64,000 bases of DNA from Prevotella sp. (GTDB lineage Bacteria; Bacteroidota; Bacteroidia; Bacteroidales; Bacteroidaceae), in NCBI GenBank assembly GCA_017469955.1, contig JAFUFJ010000009.1:1-64000 (forward strand), written 5' to 3'. Made by a program: the position numbers and the translations under genes. Positions 7,254-16,542 of the stretch are shown in pieces. Under the pieces are notes generated by a model. It saw nothing but the letters and a program-made list of their open reading frames with translations, was not told where the DNA came from and did no database searches. The first letter of the stretch is position 1. Every line of letters starts with the position of its first letter.

Positions 7254-8597
7254 ATGAGAACATCACGAATCACACTTCTGGCATGCATCGGCATGCTGAT
7301 GACAAGCATGAATGCCGATGCCCGACAATGGACATTGCGCCAATGCATCGACTATGCGCTGGCCAACAACATCACCTTACAAAAGACTCAGCTGCAAAAA
7401 CGCTCTGCTATGGAAGACGTATACCAGAGCCAGGCAGCCTTGTTGCCTTCGCTTTCGGCCAACAGTTCGCAGAATGTCACCTACAGACCATGGCCCGAAA
7501 CGGGGCGCTCGTCAGTGCTTGACGGCTATGTTCAGACAAGTGTCGACAAGACCTATTACAACGGTTCGTACGGAGTAAACGCCAACTGGACGGTGTGGAA
7601 CGGTGGCCGCAATGTCAATACTGTGAAGCTAAACAAGCTGACAGCGCAACAAGCTGCACTCGATTCTGCCACAACAGCCAACCAGCTCATTGAGCAAATT
7701 GCACAGCTCTATGTACAGATCCTGTATACCGAAGAGGCCATCAAGGTCAACCAAGCTGCCCTCGAAACAAGTATAGTCAATGAAAACACGGGAAAAGAAT
7801 TCTTTGAAAACAAGAAGATGAGTCAGGCCGACCTTGCTCAACTCACAGCCCAGAGAGCCCAAGACGAATACAACGTCGTAGAGGCTGAGAGCAATGTCAA
7901 GAACTATAAGCGACAGTTGAGGCAACTTCTTCAACTCATTGACGACGAAGAGTTTGAACTCACTACTCCTGTAACGACCGACGAAATGGCCTTGAAAGAA
8001 GTGCCTATGCTGAACGATGTCTATGCGTCGTCACTCGAACACCGGCCGGAAATCCAGAATGCAAAGCTCGGTTTAGAGAGTAGCGACGTAAGCATTAAGC
8101 TTGCAAAGGCCCAACGACTGCCCACCGTCGGTGTCAGTGCAAGTGCATTTACAAGCACATCGTCGATGAGTGACAATGCATGGGGCAAGCAGCTTAAGAA
8201 CAACTTCGACACAGGAGCGGGCGTTTCCCTCAGCATCCCTATCTTCGACAATCGGCAAGCTAAGACAGCTATTAACAAAGCAAAGATACAACGTGAGAGC
8301 TATATGCTTGACCTGAAAGACAAGCAAATCAGCCTGTACTCCACCATTGAGGAATACTGGCTGCAGGCCGTCAACAACCAAAATCGGTTTAAAGCGGCAA
8401 AAGCCAGCACCGAAAGTGCCGAAGAAAGCTACCGGCTTGTCAGTGAGAAGTTCAAAGAAGGCATGATCAATACCGTAGAGTTAATGCAGGGACGCGACAA
8501 ACTCTTGTCAGCACAGCAAAGTGAATTGCAAAGCAAATACCTGACAATCCTCAATCTGAACCTGCTGAACTTCTACCAAAACGGAGAAATGAAATAG
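7254..8597 (+). CDS. TolC-family outer-membrane efflux channel
   Basis: A 447-residue outer-membrane protein forming the exit duct of a tripartite efflux pump. The N-terminus has a signal peptide (about residues 1-23, ending SMNADA), then two long OEP repeats rich in helical heptads. Typical pieces are WTLRQCIDYALANN after the signal and KEGMINTVELMQGRDKLLSAQ near the C-terminus. I chose ATG 7254 because upstream in-frame ATGs would place non-signal sequence before the signal peptide. It heads a four-gene operon with the MacA and MacB-like genes, 28 bases before the next start, which identifies its partner. Confidence 0.92.
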   Translation: MRTSRITLLACIGMLMTSMNADARQWTLRQCIDYALANNITLQKTQLQKRSAMEDVYQSQAALLPSLSANSSQNVTYRPWPETGRSSVLDGYVQTSVDKTYYNGSYGVNANWTVWNGGRNVNTVKLNKLTAQQAALDSATTANQLIEQIAQLYVQILYTEEAIKVNQAALETSIVNENTGKEFFENKKMSQADLAQLTAQRAQDEYNVVEAESNVKNYKRQLRQLLQLIDDEEFELTTPVTTDEMALKEVPMLNDVYASSLEHRPEIQNAKLGLESSDVSIKLAKAQRLPTVGVSASAFTSTSSMSDNAWGKQLKNNFDTGAGVSLSIPIFDNRQAKTAINKAKIQRESYMLDLKDKQISLYSTIEEYWLQAVNNQNRFKAAKASTESAEESYRLVSEKFKEGMINTVELMQGRDKLLSAQQSELQSKYLTILNLNLLNFYQNGEMK

Positions 8598-8625
8598 GAA
8601 CAACATCATAAAACGAGAGAGAATA

Positions 8626-9810
8626 ATGAACAACAAGAAAGTGTGGATTGGCATTGCCGCCATCCTTGTCATCGCCATTTTGGCTTACATCTTTTCAGGT
8701 AAAAAGAAAACTGAACAAGTTAAATTCACAACAGAAAAGGCTGCTATTGCCGACATACAGACCAGCATCACAGCCACAGGAACCATAGAACCTGTGACAT
8801 CAGTCACCGTAGGTACGCAGGTCAGCGGTATTGTCAGCAAGCTATATGTCGACTACAACTCAACCGTCAAGAAAGGACAAGTCATTGCCGAACTCGACAA
8901 GACAAACCTTATCAGCCAGCTTAATGCAGCGAAAGCCAGCCTAAACAGCATGCAGAGCTCCCTTAACTACCAACAGGCAAACTACAATCGCTATAAGAAT
9001 CTGTATGACAAAGGTCTGGTAAGCGGAGATGAATTCGAACAAGCCAACCTGGCATACGTGCAGGCAAAGAATCAGGTAGCATCGGCAAAAGAGGAAGTAC
9101 AACGGGCACAGACCAACTTAGGATATGCTACCATTACCTCACCTATTGACGGTATCGTCCTGTCTAAGTCAGTTGAAGAGGGGCAGACTGTTGCCTCTTC
9201 ATTCTCTACACCAGAGCTGTTCGTCATAGCACAAGACCTCACTAACATGCGCGTTATTGCCGACATAGACGAAGCTGACATAGGCGAGGTGGCAGAAGGA
9301 CAAAGGGTTACCTTCACCGTAGGTGCCTTTCCTGACGATGTTTTTGAAGGACAAGTGACCCAAGTTCGGCAACAAGCTACCACAGAAAGCAATGTTGTCA
9401 CCTATGAAGTCGTGATTTCTGCGCCCAATAACGACTTGAAATTAAAGCCAGGACTCACAGCAAACGTAACAATCTACACATTGGAGAAACTGGGCGTACT
9501 GACCGTTCCTGCCAAGGCTTTGCGCTTTACGCCGAATGAAATCATCGTCGGCAAGGACCAAACCATTGAGGACATAGAAGCACCATCCAAAGTATGGACC
9601 AAGGAAGGAGACGTGTTTAAGGCACATGCAGTTACCATTGGCACGACAAATGGCATGCTTACTGAGATTGTGAATGGCATCAGTGAAGGTACAGAAGTGT
9701 TAACAGACTTCACCTTTACAGGCGGGAATGAGGAACCTGCAGAGCAGCAAGCAAGCAATCCTTTCATGCCGAAGCCAAGAAACAACAATAAGAACCAACA
9801 GAAAAAATAG
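8626..9810 (+). CDS. macA: MacA-like periplasmic adaptor (HlyD/RND family)
   Basis: A 394-residue membrane-fusion protein that links the MacB-type transporter to TolC across the periplasm. One N-terminal membrane anchor lies at about residues 5-23. The lipoyl-like half motif follows (TATGTIEPVTSVTVGTQVSG), then an alpha-hairpin (about 100-160), the second lipoyl half (YATITSPIDGIVLSKSVEEG), a beta-barrel domain and a C-terminal Asn/Gln/Lys-rich tail. The spacing of 3 bases to the ATPase gene indicates translational coupling. The substrate of the pump cannot be read from the sequence; relatives export macrolides, peptides or lipid-like molecules. Confidence 0.92.
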   Translation: MNNKKVWIGIAAILVIAILAYIFSGKKKTEQVKFTTEKAAIADIQTSITATGTIEPVTSVTVGTQVSGIVSKLYVDYNSTVKKGQVIAELDKTNLISQLNAAKASLNSMQSSLNYQQANYNRYKNLYDKGLVSGDEFEQANLAYVQAKNQVASAKEEVQRAQTNLGYATITSPIDGIVLSKSVEEGQTVASSFSTPELFVIAQDLTNMRVIADIDEADIGEVAEGQRVTFTVGAFPDDVFEGQVTQVRQQATTESNVVTYEVVISAPNNDLKLKPGLTANVTIYTLEKLGVLTVPAKALRFTPNEIIVGKDQTIEDIEAPSKVWTKEGDVFKAHAVTIGTTNGMLTEIVNGISEGTEVLTDFTFTGGNEEPAEQQASNPFMPKPRNNNKNQQKK

Positions 9811-9813
9811 AAG

Positions 9814-10578
9814 ATGGCTGAAGAAAAAGACACCAGAAAGGTCGTTATTGAGCTACAAAACGTAAAACGGTATTTTCAAGTTGGCAGCGAAACAGTTAAA
9901 GCCTTGAGAGGCGTATCCTTCAAGATCTACGAAGGCGAATTTGTCACTATTCAGGGAACTTCGGGCTCAGGCAAGTCAACATTGCTCAACCAATTAGGCT
10001 GCCTTGATACGCCAACAAGTGGAGAATACTATCTGGACGGCATCTCAGTACGCACAATGTCGAAGAACCAGCGGGCTCATTTGCGCAACAGAAAGATTGG
10101 ATTCGTCTTCCAAAACTACAATCTTCTGCCGAAAACAACTGCAATAGAAAACGTTGAACTGCCACTCATGTACAACAGCAACTATACCGCAAAGCAACGT
10201 AGAGAGGCTGCTATCAAAGCATTACAGGCTGTAGGCTTGGGCGACAGGCTGGAACATAAGTCCAACCAAATGTCGGGTGGACAGATGCAACGTGTAGCTA
10301 TTGCACGCGCATTGGTCAACGAACCAGCCGTGCTGCTTGCCGATGAAGCCACGGGAAACCTTGATACAAGGACGTCATTCGAGATGCTTGTGCTCTTCCA
10401 AGAGCTGTATAAACAAGGACATACCATTATCTTCGTGACCCACAACCCTGAGATTGCCGAGTATTCGTCACGCAACATCAACCTGAGAGATGGCAAGATT
10501 CGTGAGGACACCGTCAACCATCATATAAAATCTGCAGCAGAGGCATTGGCTTCTTTACCAATGCCTCAAGACGATTAA
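9814..10578 (+). CDS. MacB-like ABC transporter ATP-binding protein
   Basis: A 254-residue ATPase of the LolD/MacB group that powers the pump. Visible motifs are Walker A GTSGSGKST (48-56), Q-loop VFQNYNLLP, signature MSGGQMQRVAIARAL (153-167), Walker B VLLADEATGNLD (173-184) and H-loop FVTHN. E. coli MacB is one chain holding both ATPase and permease. Here they are separate genes, as is common in Bacteroidetes. It lies between the adaptor and the permease in the same operon. Confidence 0.94.
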   Translation: MAEEKDTRKVVIELQNVKRYFQVGSETVKALRGVSFKIYEGEFVTIQGTSGSGKSTLLNQLGCLDTPTSGEYYLDGISVRTMSKNQRAHLRNRKIGFVFQNYNLLPKTTAIENVELPLMYNSNYTAKQRREAAIKALQAVGLGDRLEHKSNQMSGGQMQRVAIARALVNEPAVLLADEATGNLDTRTSFEMLVLFQELYKQGHTIIFVTHNPEIAEYSSRNINLRDGKIREDTVNHHIKSAAEALASLPMPQDD

Positions 10579-10612
10579 TGATTCTGAAAAGGAGAATAAC
10601 ACAGAGGAATAA

Positions 10613-11833
10613 ATGAATATACTAAACTTATTTAAGGTCAGTTTCAAGGCGGTCGCCAACAATAAGATGCGTTCGTTTTTGAGTATGCTGGGCATTATCA
10701 TCGGTGTAGCTGCCGTCATTATCATGATGGCCATTGGCCAAGGTTCGAAGGAAAGCATTCGTGCCGAGCTGTCAACAATGGGAACTAACCTTCTGACTAT
10801 TCGTCCTGGTGCCGATATGAGAGGAGGTGTACGCATGGATCCGTCAAGCATGCAGACCCTGAAGATTGCCGACTATCAGCGTATTCTCGACGAGAAGAAA
10901 TTTGTAACCAAGGTCTCTCCAGAGGTGACTGCAAGCGGTCAAGTCATATATGGGAACAATAACACGAACACAACTGTCTATGGAGAAAGTCCAGACTACC
11001 TTGACATCAAGCAATGGAATGTGGAACAAGGCGACTGCTTCACGGAGGAAGATGTCAAGAAAGCGACAAAAGTATGTGTCGTAGGCAAGACAATTGTAGA
11101 CGAGCTTTTTGGTGAAGGTGCCAATCCTATAGGAAAAACCATCCGCTTTAAGTCCATCCCGATGCGCATCATTGGTGTATTGAAGTCGAAGGGATACAAT
11201 TCCTGGGGCATGGATCAAGACAATGTAATGATTGCACCTTATACAACAGTCATGAAACGAATCGCAGCACAAACATACTTCTCAAGTATCGTCTGCTCAG
11301 CTGTTACGGAAGAATTGTCGGACGCGGCCATTGAAGAACTCACCCAGATACTTCGAGACAACCACAAGTTAAAGGCAGATGCTGACGACGACTTCACTAT
11401 TCGTTCTCAGGCAGAAATGATGGAGACCATGTCGTCGACCATGGACACAGTCACCATTATTCTTGTCGTTGCAGCTGCATTTTCATTACTTGTTGCGGGT
11501 ATCGGCATTATGAATATCATGCTTGTCAGTGTCACCGAACGCACAAAAGAAATCGGACTTCGCATGTCTGTCGGTGCAACTGGTCTTGTGATTTCCATTC
11601 AATTCCTGATTGAGTCGATCCTCATCTCGCTGACAGGAGGGCTGCTTGGAATACTGTTAGGATGCGGAGCCAGCAAATTCATCGTGCCGATGGCGGGCAT
11701 GCCGTCAAGCGTTCCAGCCTGGTCTATCTATGTATCGTTCCTTGTATGCGTATTCATCGGCGTACTCTTCGGCTATATTCCTGCCCAGAAGGCGGCGCGT
11801 CTCGATCCGATTGAAGCCATCAGATACGAGTAA
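10613..11833 (+). CDS. macB: MacB-like ABC transporter permease
   Basis: A 406-residue inner-membrane protein with the MacB layout. TM1 is at about 17-42 (FLSMLGIIIGVAAVIIMM). A large periplasmic MacB_PCD domain follows (about 45-270), then an FtsX domain with three helices near 277-304, 325-350 and 365-390. The segment RTKEIGLRMSVGA between TM2 and TM3 is the family's coupling-type motif. It completes the TolC-MacA-ATPase-permease set. Proteins of this type act as mechanotransmitters rather than moving substrate through the membrane; that is known for the family, not seen here. A bidirectional terminator follows. Confidence 0.94.
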   Translation: MNILNLFKVSFKAVANNKMRSFLSMLGIIIGVAAVIIMMAIGQGSKESIRAELSTMGTNLLTIRPGADMRGGVRMDPSSMQTLKIADYQRILDEKKFVTKVSPEVTASGQVIYGNNNTNTTVYGESPDYLDIKQWNVEQGDCFTEEDVKKATKVCVVGKTIVDELFGEGANPIGKTIRFKSIPMRIIGVLKSKGYNSWGMDQDNVMIAPYTTVMKRIAAQTYFSSIVCSAVTEELSDAAIEELTQILRDNHKLKADADDDFTIRSQAEMMETMSSTMDTVTIILVVAAAFSLLVAGIGIMNIMLVSVTERTKEIGLRMSVGATGLVISIQFLIESILISLTGGLLGILLGCGASKFIVPMAGMPSSVPAWSIYVSFLVCVFIGVLFGYIPAQKAARLDPIEAIRYE

Positions 11834-11900
11834 TCTACTTAGCTTGCCGACATAGGCCACAACATATCTGGCAAAGAAAGGCAACTTTTTCCTGATTCTA

Positions 11901-11946
11901 AAAATATGGAGCATGAGCTGTTTCTGGCAGTTCATGCTCCATTTAT
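11901..11946. terminator. Bidirectional terminator between pump operon and HAD gene
   Basis: Stem GGAGCATGA/TCATGCTCC with A-rich and T-rich flanks on both sides (AAAAATAT left, ATTTATTAT right). It suits the convergent genes on each side. Confidence 0.8.
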
Positions 11947-11996
11947 TATGCGAATCTATCCGGACAGGCCATCCATTCAACGGCCATTCCCCTTCC

Positions 11997-12641
11997 CTAT
12001 CCTGCAACAATCTCCATCGGCGAACTGACGAAGCAGGTTGCTCCATGAGACAAGAGAAAGTCTTTGTCGCGGAAGCCCCACAATACACTGATGCACGGCA
12101 AACCGCTATTACGGGCTGTTGCGAGGTCAACATCACTGTCACCCACATAGACTGCACCCGTCTTTGATACGCCAAGCTGGCGAAAAGCCTCGTCGACTGT
12201 ATCAGGAGCAGGTTTTCTTCTGATGCCTTCACGTTCTCCTATTGCCACGCTGATATACTCTCCAAAGAAGTGATGCACTAGTTCTCGCGTTGCATCATAG
12301 AACTTGTTACTGACTACTGCCATATGCTTCCCCTGACGCTTCAGTTCAGAAAGCAGGTCGATGATACCCTCGTATGGACCTGTATGGTCAAGGCTATGCT
12401 CCAGATAGTGCTGCCGAAAACAGTCGAACACTGCTCCGAACTGCTCATTTTCCTCACCATTCGGCACGGCACGTTCCATGAGTTTTCTTACTCCATTGCC
12501 CACAAACTGGCGCACTTCCTCCAATGTTCTCTCAGGCATGCCATGCTCTCTCAGGGCATAGTTGCAACTGTTCTTCAGATCTTCCAGCGTGTCAATCAGC
12601 GTTCCGTCAAGATCAAATATGTATGTTTCGTAGTTCGTCAT
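11997..12641 (-). CDS. HAD-superfamily hydrolase, phosphoglycolate phosphatase-like
   Basis: A 214-residue cytosolic phosphatase of HAD subfamily IA. Motif I is FDLDGTLID (nucleophile Asp10, general acid Asp12), motif II is VVSNKF, motif III is the Lys in RRKPAPDTV, and motif IV is GDSDVDLATA. The cap is helical with an R-VGNGV segment as in Gph proteins. The substrate may be 2-phosphoglycolate or a related phosphomonoester; the sequence does not decide. The start chosen is the ATG at 12641 directly before TNYETYIFDLDG. Longer starts add an unlikely Arg/Ser-rich leader. The 270 bases upstream hold nothing I recognise. Confidence 0.88.
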   Translation of the reverse strand: MTNYETYIFDLDGTLIDTLEDLKNSCNYALREHGMPERTLEEVRQFVGNGVRKLMERAVPNGEENEQFGAVFDCFRQHYLEHSLDHTGPYEGIIDLLSELKRQGKHMAVVSNKFYDATRELVHHFFGEYISVAIGEREGIRRKPAPDTVDEAFRQLGVSKTGAVYVGDSDVDLATARNSGLPCISVLWGFRDKDFLLSHGATCFVSSPMEIVAG

Positions 12642-12911
12642 CTTCCTATTATCAGTCTTACACATATATAATAATGTATATACAGCCGTCAAAAGACAAC
12701 CCATGAGAAGTTCCCCCGAGTGCAAAGCCGTCAACCGGATGGTAGTGAGACGTGAGCGATGAGCTGTGCTACGTGCCAGCCTGCTGAACTTGCGCCGTGC
12801 GCTTCCTTTCACAGAAGCAATGCTGTCAGTTCCAGACAGCGACATAGCCATAAAGGTTTTCCCGGTTCGCCCGACCTGCTCTCGGGGGAATTGGCTGTTG
12901 TCGAGGGACTG

Positions 12912-13367
12912 CTATTCAAGCTCCGTTGCGAAGTTCAGCGACTGGATTCCGATGTCAAGCGTACGCAAGCGGGCCGAAAGGCGGTCAATTTGCTGTCCGA
13001 GAGCTTTCACGTCAACAATGGTAACCTGCTTAATCTCCGAACGAGAGTATCGGTCATGGCTCGCCGATGCCGAGTCAAATACTGCTCTTAGCACACCGAT
13101 ACGGCTCGTCAGCACGTCTTTTCTGGCCATCATCTGTGTCAGCGTTGTGCCGTCTTCAGCCAGTGTGTGCATGTTGGTCTTGTTGATTCTGAAGACCAAG
13201 TCTTCCAATTGGTTCAGACAACTGTCAAGTTCCTTCAACAGTTCGTCCGGATTCTCTGCAGGACTTTCTCCTTCCTGCACCTTGACATTGTTTTGTACCC
13301 GACTCTGCAACTGGGCGATTTTCCGCTGCAAGTCCTTTCTGATGCTCAGGGCTTCTGCAAGTTTCAT
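12912..13367 (-). CDS. DIP1984-like (septicolysin-type) protein
   Basis: A 151-residue, largely helical protein that starts KLAEALSIRKDLQRKIAQL and has a NPDELLKELD segment, as in the DIP1984 family sometimes annotated septicolysin. It has no signal peptide or membrane segment; long amphipathic helices suggest a coiled-coil bundle. The cellular role is not established, and the 'pore-forming toxin' label of some relatives should not be carried over. A textbook Bacteroidetes promoter reads into it (13396-13426), so it is a separately transcribed gene divergent to mltG. Confidence 0.75.
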   Translation of the reverse strand: MKLAEALSIRKDLQRKIAQLQSRVQNNVKVQEGESPAENPDELLKELDSCLNQLEDLVFRINKTNMHTLAEDGTTLTQMMARKDVLTSRIGVLRAVFDSASASHDRYSRSEIKQVTIVDVKALGQQIDRLSARLRTLDIGIQSLNFATELE

Positions 13368-13395
13368 GCTTTTCGTTTGTTTCTATTTGTCACTG

Positions 13396-13426
13396 CAAAG
13401 GTAATGCAACTTTTCCATAAGGCAAA
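13396..13426 (-). promoter_or_regulatory. Promoter of the DIP1984-like gene
   Basis: On the minus strand TTTG (13423-13426), 19 bases, then TACCTTTG (13396-13403): a full consensus. Confidence 0.85.
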
Positions 13427-13489
13427 CAAATCTGTCGAGAAAAGGAGTAAAAAAGCAAAAAAAGATATACGCTTCCCAACTTTTTTTCG

Positions 13490-13497
13490 TAAGTTTG
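13490..13497 (+). promoter_or_regulatory. Promoter of mltG
   Basis: -7 box TAAGTTTG in the context TTTTTTTCGTAAGTTTGCAC, 25 bases before the mltG start. A clear -33 box is not seen. Confidence 0.7.
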
Positions 13498-13522
13498 CAC
13501 GCAAATCAAAACGACCATACCA

Positions 13523-14548
13523 ATGACCAAGAAGTGCAAAATAAGATATGGAATACCAGCGGCCGTCTGCATCATAGCCATCATCGGTTCTTTCTACGCA
13601 TTCTTTCTCTCGCCGCTGTCGGCACATGAGGCCACCCAATACGTATACATCGACGAGGACGACGACATAGACTCAGTGGCAGCAAAGCTGTCGCCCATAG
13701 CCAAGAGGCATTCACTTGAAGGCTTTACCACTATGGCTCGTCACTCACATTATCCGGAATATATACGCACGGGACGCTATGCAATAGAGCCGGGAGAGCG
13801 TGTGATGACCGTCTTCCGCCACCTGAGAAACGGCATACAAACGCCCATGCGCCTCACTGTTCCGTCGGTAAGAACCGTCAGTCGCATGGCAAAAGAACTG
13901 GGAAACAAGCTGATGGCAGACAGTGCAAGCTTTGAAAAGGCCCTCACCGATGCCACCGTTTGCCAGGAGTTAGGATTCGATACTGCCACTGTCATGGCGA
14001 TGTTCATCCCCAACAGCTATGACATCTATTGGAACATTTCGACAGACAACCTGCTCAAACGACTCAAAAAAGAGTACGACAACTTCTGGGATTCCACCCG
14101 TAAAGCCAAAGCCAACGCGCTCAGTCTCAGTCCGATAGAAGTCAGTATTCTGGCCAGTATCGTCGACGAAGAGACGGCCAACGACGGCGAGAAGCCAACG
14201 ATTGCCGGACTTTACTACAACCGGTTGCAGCAGGGAATGCTGCTGCAAGCCGACCCAACAGTCAAGTATGCACTGCAACAATTCAGCCTGAAGCGCATCT
14301 ATAACAGCATGCTCAACACCGACAACCCTTACAATACCTACCGGTATAAGGGCCTTCCGCCGGGACCGATACGCAACCCTTCTGTGGCAGGAATAGACGC
14401 CGTGCTCAACATGCAGCGCCACAACTACCTCTACATGTGCGCCAAAGAAGACTTCTCGGGCACACACAACTTCGCCGCCACACTGGCCGAACACCAGCAG
14501 AACGCCCGCCGGTATGTGCAGGCACTGAACGAGAGAAACATCAAATAG
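13523..14548 (+). CDS. mltG: Endolytic murein transglycosylase MltG
   Basis: A 341-residue inner-membrane lytic transglycosylase (YceG family) that cuts nascent glycan strands and so limits their length. A single N-terminal membrane helix (about 8-30) is followed by a LysM-like region and the YceG catalytic domain. The catalytic glutamate lies in the motif ASIVDEETA (residues 211-219). Other conserved parts are GLYYNRL, MLLQADPTV and the terminal YLYMCAKEDFSGTHNFA. The length is normal. It has its own promoter and its own terminator, so it is a single-gene unit. Confidence 0.95.
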   Translation: MTKKCKIRYGIPAAVCIIAIIGSFYAFFLSPLSAHEATQYVYIDEDDDIDSVAAKLSPIAKRHSLEGFTTMARHSHYPEYIRTGRYAIEPGERVMTVFRHLRNGIQTPMRLTVPSVRTVSRMAKELGNKLMADSASFEKALTDATVCQELGFDTATVMAMFIPNSYDIYWNISTDNLLKRLKKEYDNFWDSTRKAKANALSLSPIEVSILASIVDEETANDGEKPTIAGLYYNRLQQGMLLQADPTVKYALQQFSLKRIYNSMLNTDNPYNTYRYKGLPPGPIRNPSVAGIDAVLNMQRHNYLYMCAKEDFSGTHNFAATLAEHQQNARRYVQALNERNIK

Positions 14549-14566
14549 CCCAGACTTTCCAACCAT

Positions 14567-14605
14567 AAGAGCCGTCTTCCTGTCTGAGGAAGACGGCTCT
14601 TCACG
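14567..14605 (+). terminator. mltG terminator
   Basis: AAGAGCCGTCTTCC (14567-14580) pairs with GGAAGACGGCTCTT (14588-14601): a perfect 14-bp stem. Confidence 0.85.
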
Positions 14606-14629
14606 TTGCAATACATCATATATTGGACA

Positions 14630-14672
14630 GCAAAAGATGATCTTTTGCCCGGCAAAACATCATCTTTTACCC
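14630..14672. repeat. Dispersed palindromic repeat cluster, copy B
   Basis: Two units: GCAAAAGATGATCTTTTGC (a perfect 19-bp palindrome with one centre base) and GCAAAACATCATCTTTTAC. It lies between the mltG terminator and the glnS promoter. Confidence 0.85.
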
Positions 14673-14780
14673 TTTGAAGGCACAGGATTCATGGCGACAT
14701 CCTCATGCATCCTGATCAATCACGGCCATTAAGACCGAGAAATATTGGGGCTTTTATTCGTCTTTTTCCGTTAATCTTCG

Positions 14781-14788
14781 TACCTTTG
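14781..14788 (+). promoter_or_regulatory. Promoter of glnS
   Basis: -7 box TACCTTTG, 33 bases before the chosen glnS start. Confidence 0.7.
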
Positions 14789-14821
14789 CACATTATTTAC
14801 ACTCATATACAGACAACGGTT

Positions 14822-16531
14822 ATGGCAATTAATGTTGAGAATCAGAACGAAGAAAAGAAAAGCCTGAGCTTTGTTGAGCAACTCGTAGAACAGGATTTGG
14901 CTGAAGGAAAGAACGGTGGACGCATACAGACCCGCTTCCCACCCGAGCCAAATGGCTACCTGCACATTGGCCATGCCAAGGCTATATGCATGGACTTCGG
15001 CATCGCAGAGGAGTATAACGGCGTGTGCAACCTGCGTTTCGACGACACTAATCCGTCGAAAGAGAACAACGAGTATGTAGAGAACATCCTCAACGACATC
15101 AAGTGGTTAGGATTCAAGTGGGGAAACGTCTACTATGCTTCCGACTACTTCCAGCAGCTCTGGGACTTCGCTGTTTGGATGATTAAGCAAGGAAACGCCT
15201 ACATCGACGAACAGACTTCGGAAGAGATTGCCCAACAAAAAGGCACGCCAACCATTCCCGGCACACCGTCGCCCTACAGGGATCGCCCCATTGAGGAGAA
15301 CCTTCTCCTGTTCAATCAGATGAACACGCCCGAGGCAATAGAAGGCTCTATGGTGCTTCGCGCAAAGCTCGACATGGCTAATCCCAACATGCATTTCCGC
15401 GACCCCATCATGTATCGCATCATACACACGCCCCATCACCGCACGGGAACGAAATGGAACGCCTACCCGATGTATGACTTTGCTCACGGACAAAGCGACT
15501 ATTTCGAGGGCGTCACCCACTCGATCTGCACCCTTGAGTTTGTGCCTCATCGCCCGCTTTACGACAAGTTCATTGACTTTCTCATCGAGAAAGAAGGCGC
15601 AGAAAGCCAGAACTACCGGCCACGGCAGATTGAGTTCAACCGCCTGAACCTCACCTACACGATGATGTCGAAGCGCAAACTGCTGGCACTTGTCGAAGAG
15701 AAATTCGTCAGCGGATGGGACGATCCGCGCATGCCGACTGTGAGTGGTATGCGTAGAAGGGGCTATTCGCCGGAATCTATACGCAACTTCATCGACTCGA
15801 TCGGATACACAAAGTTCGATGCTCTCAATGACGTTGCCCTCTTGGAAGCTGCCGTTCGTGAAGACCTGAACAAGAAGTCGACACGAGTGTCGGCAGTATT
15901 GAACCCCGTAAAGCTTGTCATCACCAACTATCCCGAAGGGCAAACAGAAGAAATGGAAGCCGTCAACAATCCTGAAAACGAAGCCGACGGCACACACGCC
16001 ATCACCTTCTCACGCAACCTTTGGATAGAACGCGACGACTTTATGGAGGACGCTCCAAAGAAGTTCTTCCGCATGACACCGGGAAAAGAAGTGCGACTCA
16101 AGAACGCATACATCGTCATGTGTACCGGCTGCACGAAGGATTCCGAAGGCAATATCATTGAGATTCAGGCCGAATACGACCCTGAAAGCAAGAGCGGAAT
16201 GGAGGGGGCCAACCGTAAAGTCAAAGGAACGCTCCATTGGGTAAGCGCCGACCACTGCAAGGAAGCCGAGGTAAGACAGTACGACAGGTTGTTCATGGTC
16301 GAGAATCCATCGGCCGATGAACGCGACTTCCGCGAACTGCTCAATCCTGAATCGCTGCAAGTGCTGCAGAAATGCTACGTTGAAGAATACGCCACAGACA
16401 TGAAACCCGGACAATATCTGCAGTTCCAGCGCATCGGATACTTCATGGCCGACACTGACTCCACACCCGGACATCTCGTATTCAACAAAACAGTTGGACT
16501 TAAAGACACCTGGGCCAAGCAAAACAAGTAA
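14822..16531 (+). CDS. glnS: Glutaminyl-tRNA synthetase
   Basis: A 569-residue class Ic aminoacyl-tRNA synthetase that charges tRNA-Gln directly. The nucleotide-binding HIGH motif reads LHIGHAKA (HIGH at 48-51). The KMSKS counterpart is MSKRK at 282-286, as in other GlnRS. The C-terminal half carries the two anticodon-binding beta-barrels. I chose ATG 14822, just downstream of a -7 box, because the upstream extension is hydrophobic and unlike the family. An 11-base gap to the TPR gene suggests they are co-transcribed. Presence of GlnRS means the amidotransferase route is not needed for glutamine charging. Confidence 0.97.
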   Translation: MAINVENQNEEKKSLSFVEQLVEQDLAEGKNGGRIQTRFPPEPNGYLHIGHAKAICMDFGIAEEYNGVCNLRFDDTNPSKENNEYVENILNDIKWLGFKWGNVYYASDYFQQLWDFAVWMIKQGNAYIDEQTSEEIAQQKGTPTIPGTPSPYRDRPIEENLLLFNQMNTPEAIEGSMVLRAKLDMANPNMHFRDPIMYRIIHTPHHRTGTKWNAYPMYDFAHGQSDYFEGVTHSICTLEFVPHRPLYDKFIDFLIEKEGAESQNYRPRQIEFNRLNLTYTMMSKRKLLALVEEKFVSGWDDPRMPTVSGMRRRGYSPESIRNFIDSIGYTKFDALNDVALLEAAVREDLNKKSTRVSAVLNPVKLVITNYPEGQTEEMEAVNNPENEADGTHAITFSRNLWIERDDFMEDAPKKFFRMTPGKEVRLKNAYIVMCTGCTKDSEGNIIEIQAEYDPESKSGMEGANRKVKGTLHWVSADHCKEAEVRQYDRLFMVENPSADERDFRELLNPESLQVLQKCYVEEYATDMKPGQYLQFQRIGYFMADTDSTPGHLVFNKTVGLKDTWAKQNK

Positions 16532-16542
16532 AAGGAAAGACA

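Noticed and set aside
12642-12911. Possible RNA gene in the gap between the HAD and DIP1984-like genes
   Set aside because: Only weak, short complementary segments and no promoter or terminator could be seen.
12766-13404. A 212-codon plus-strand frame
   Set aside because: It is antisense to the DIP1984-like gene, which has a consensus promoter and a recognisable family.
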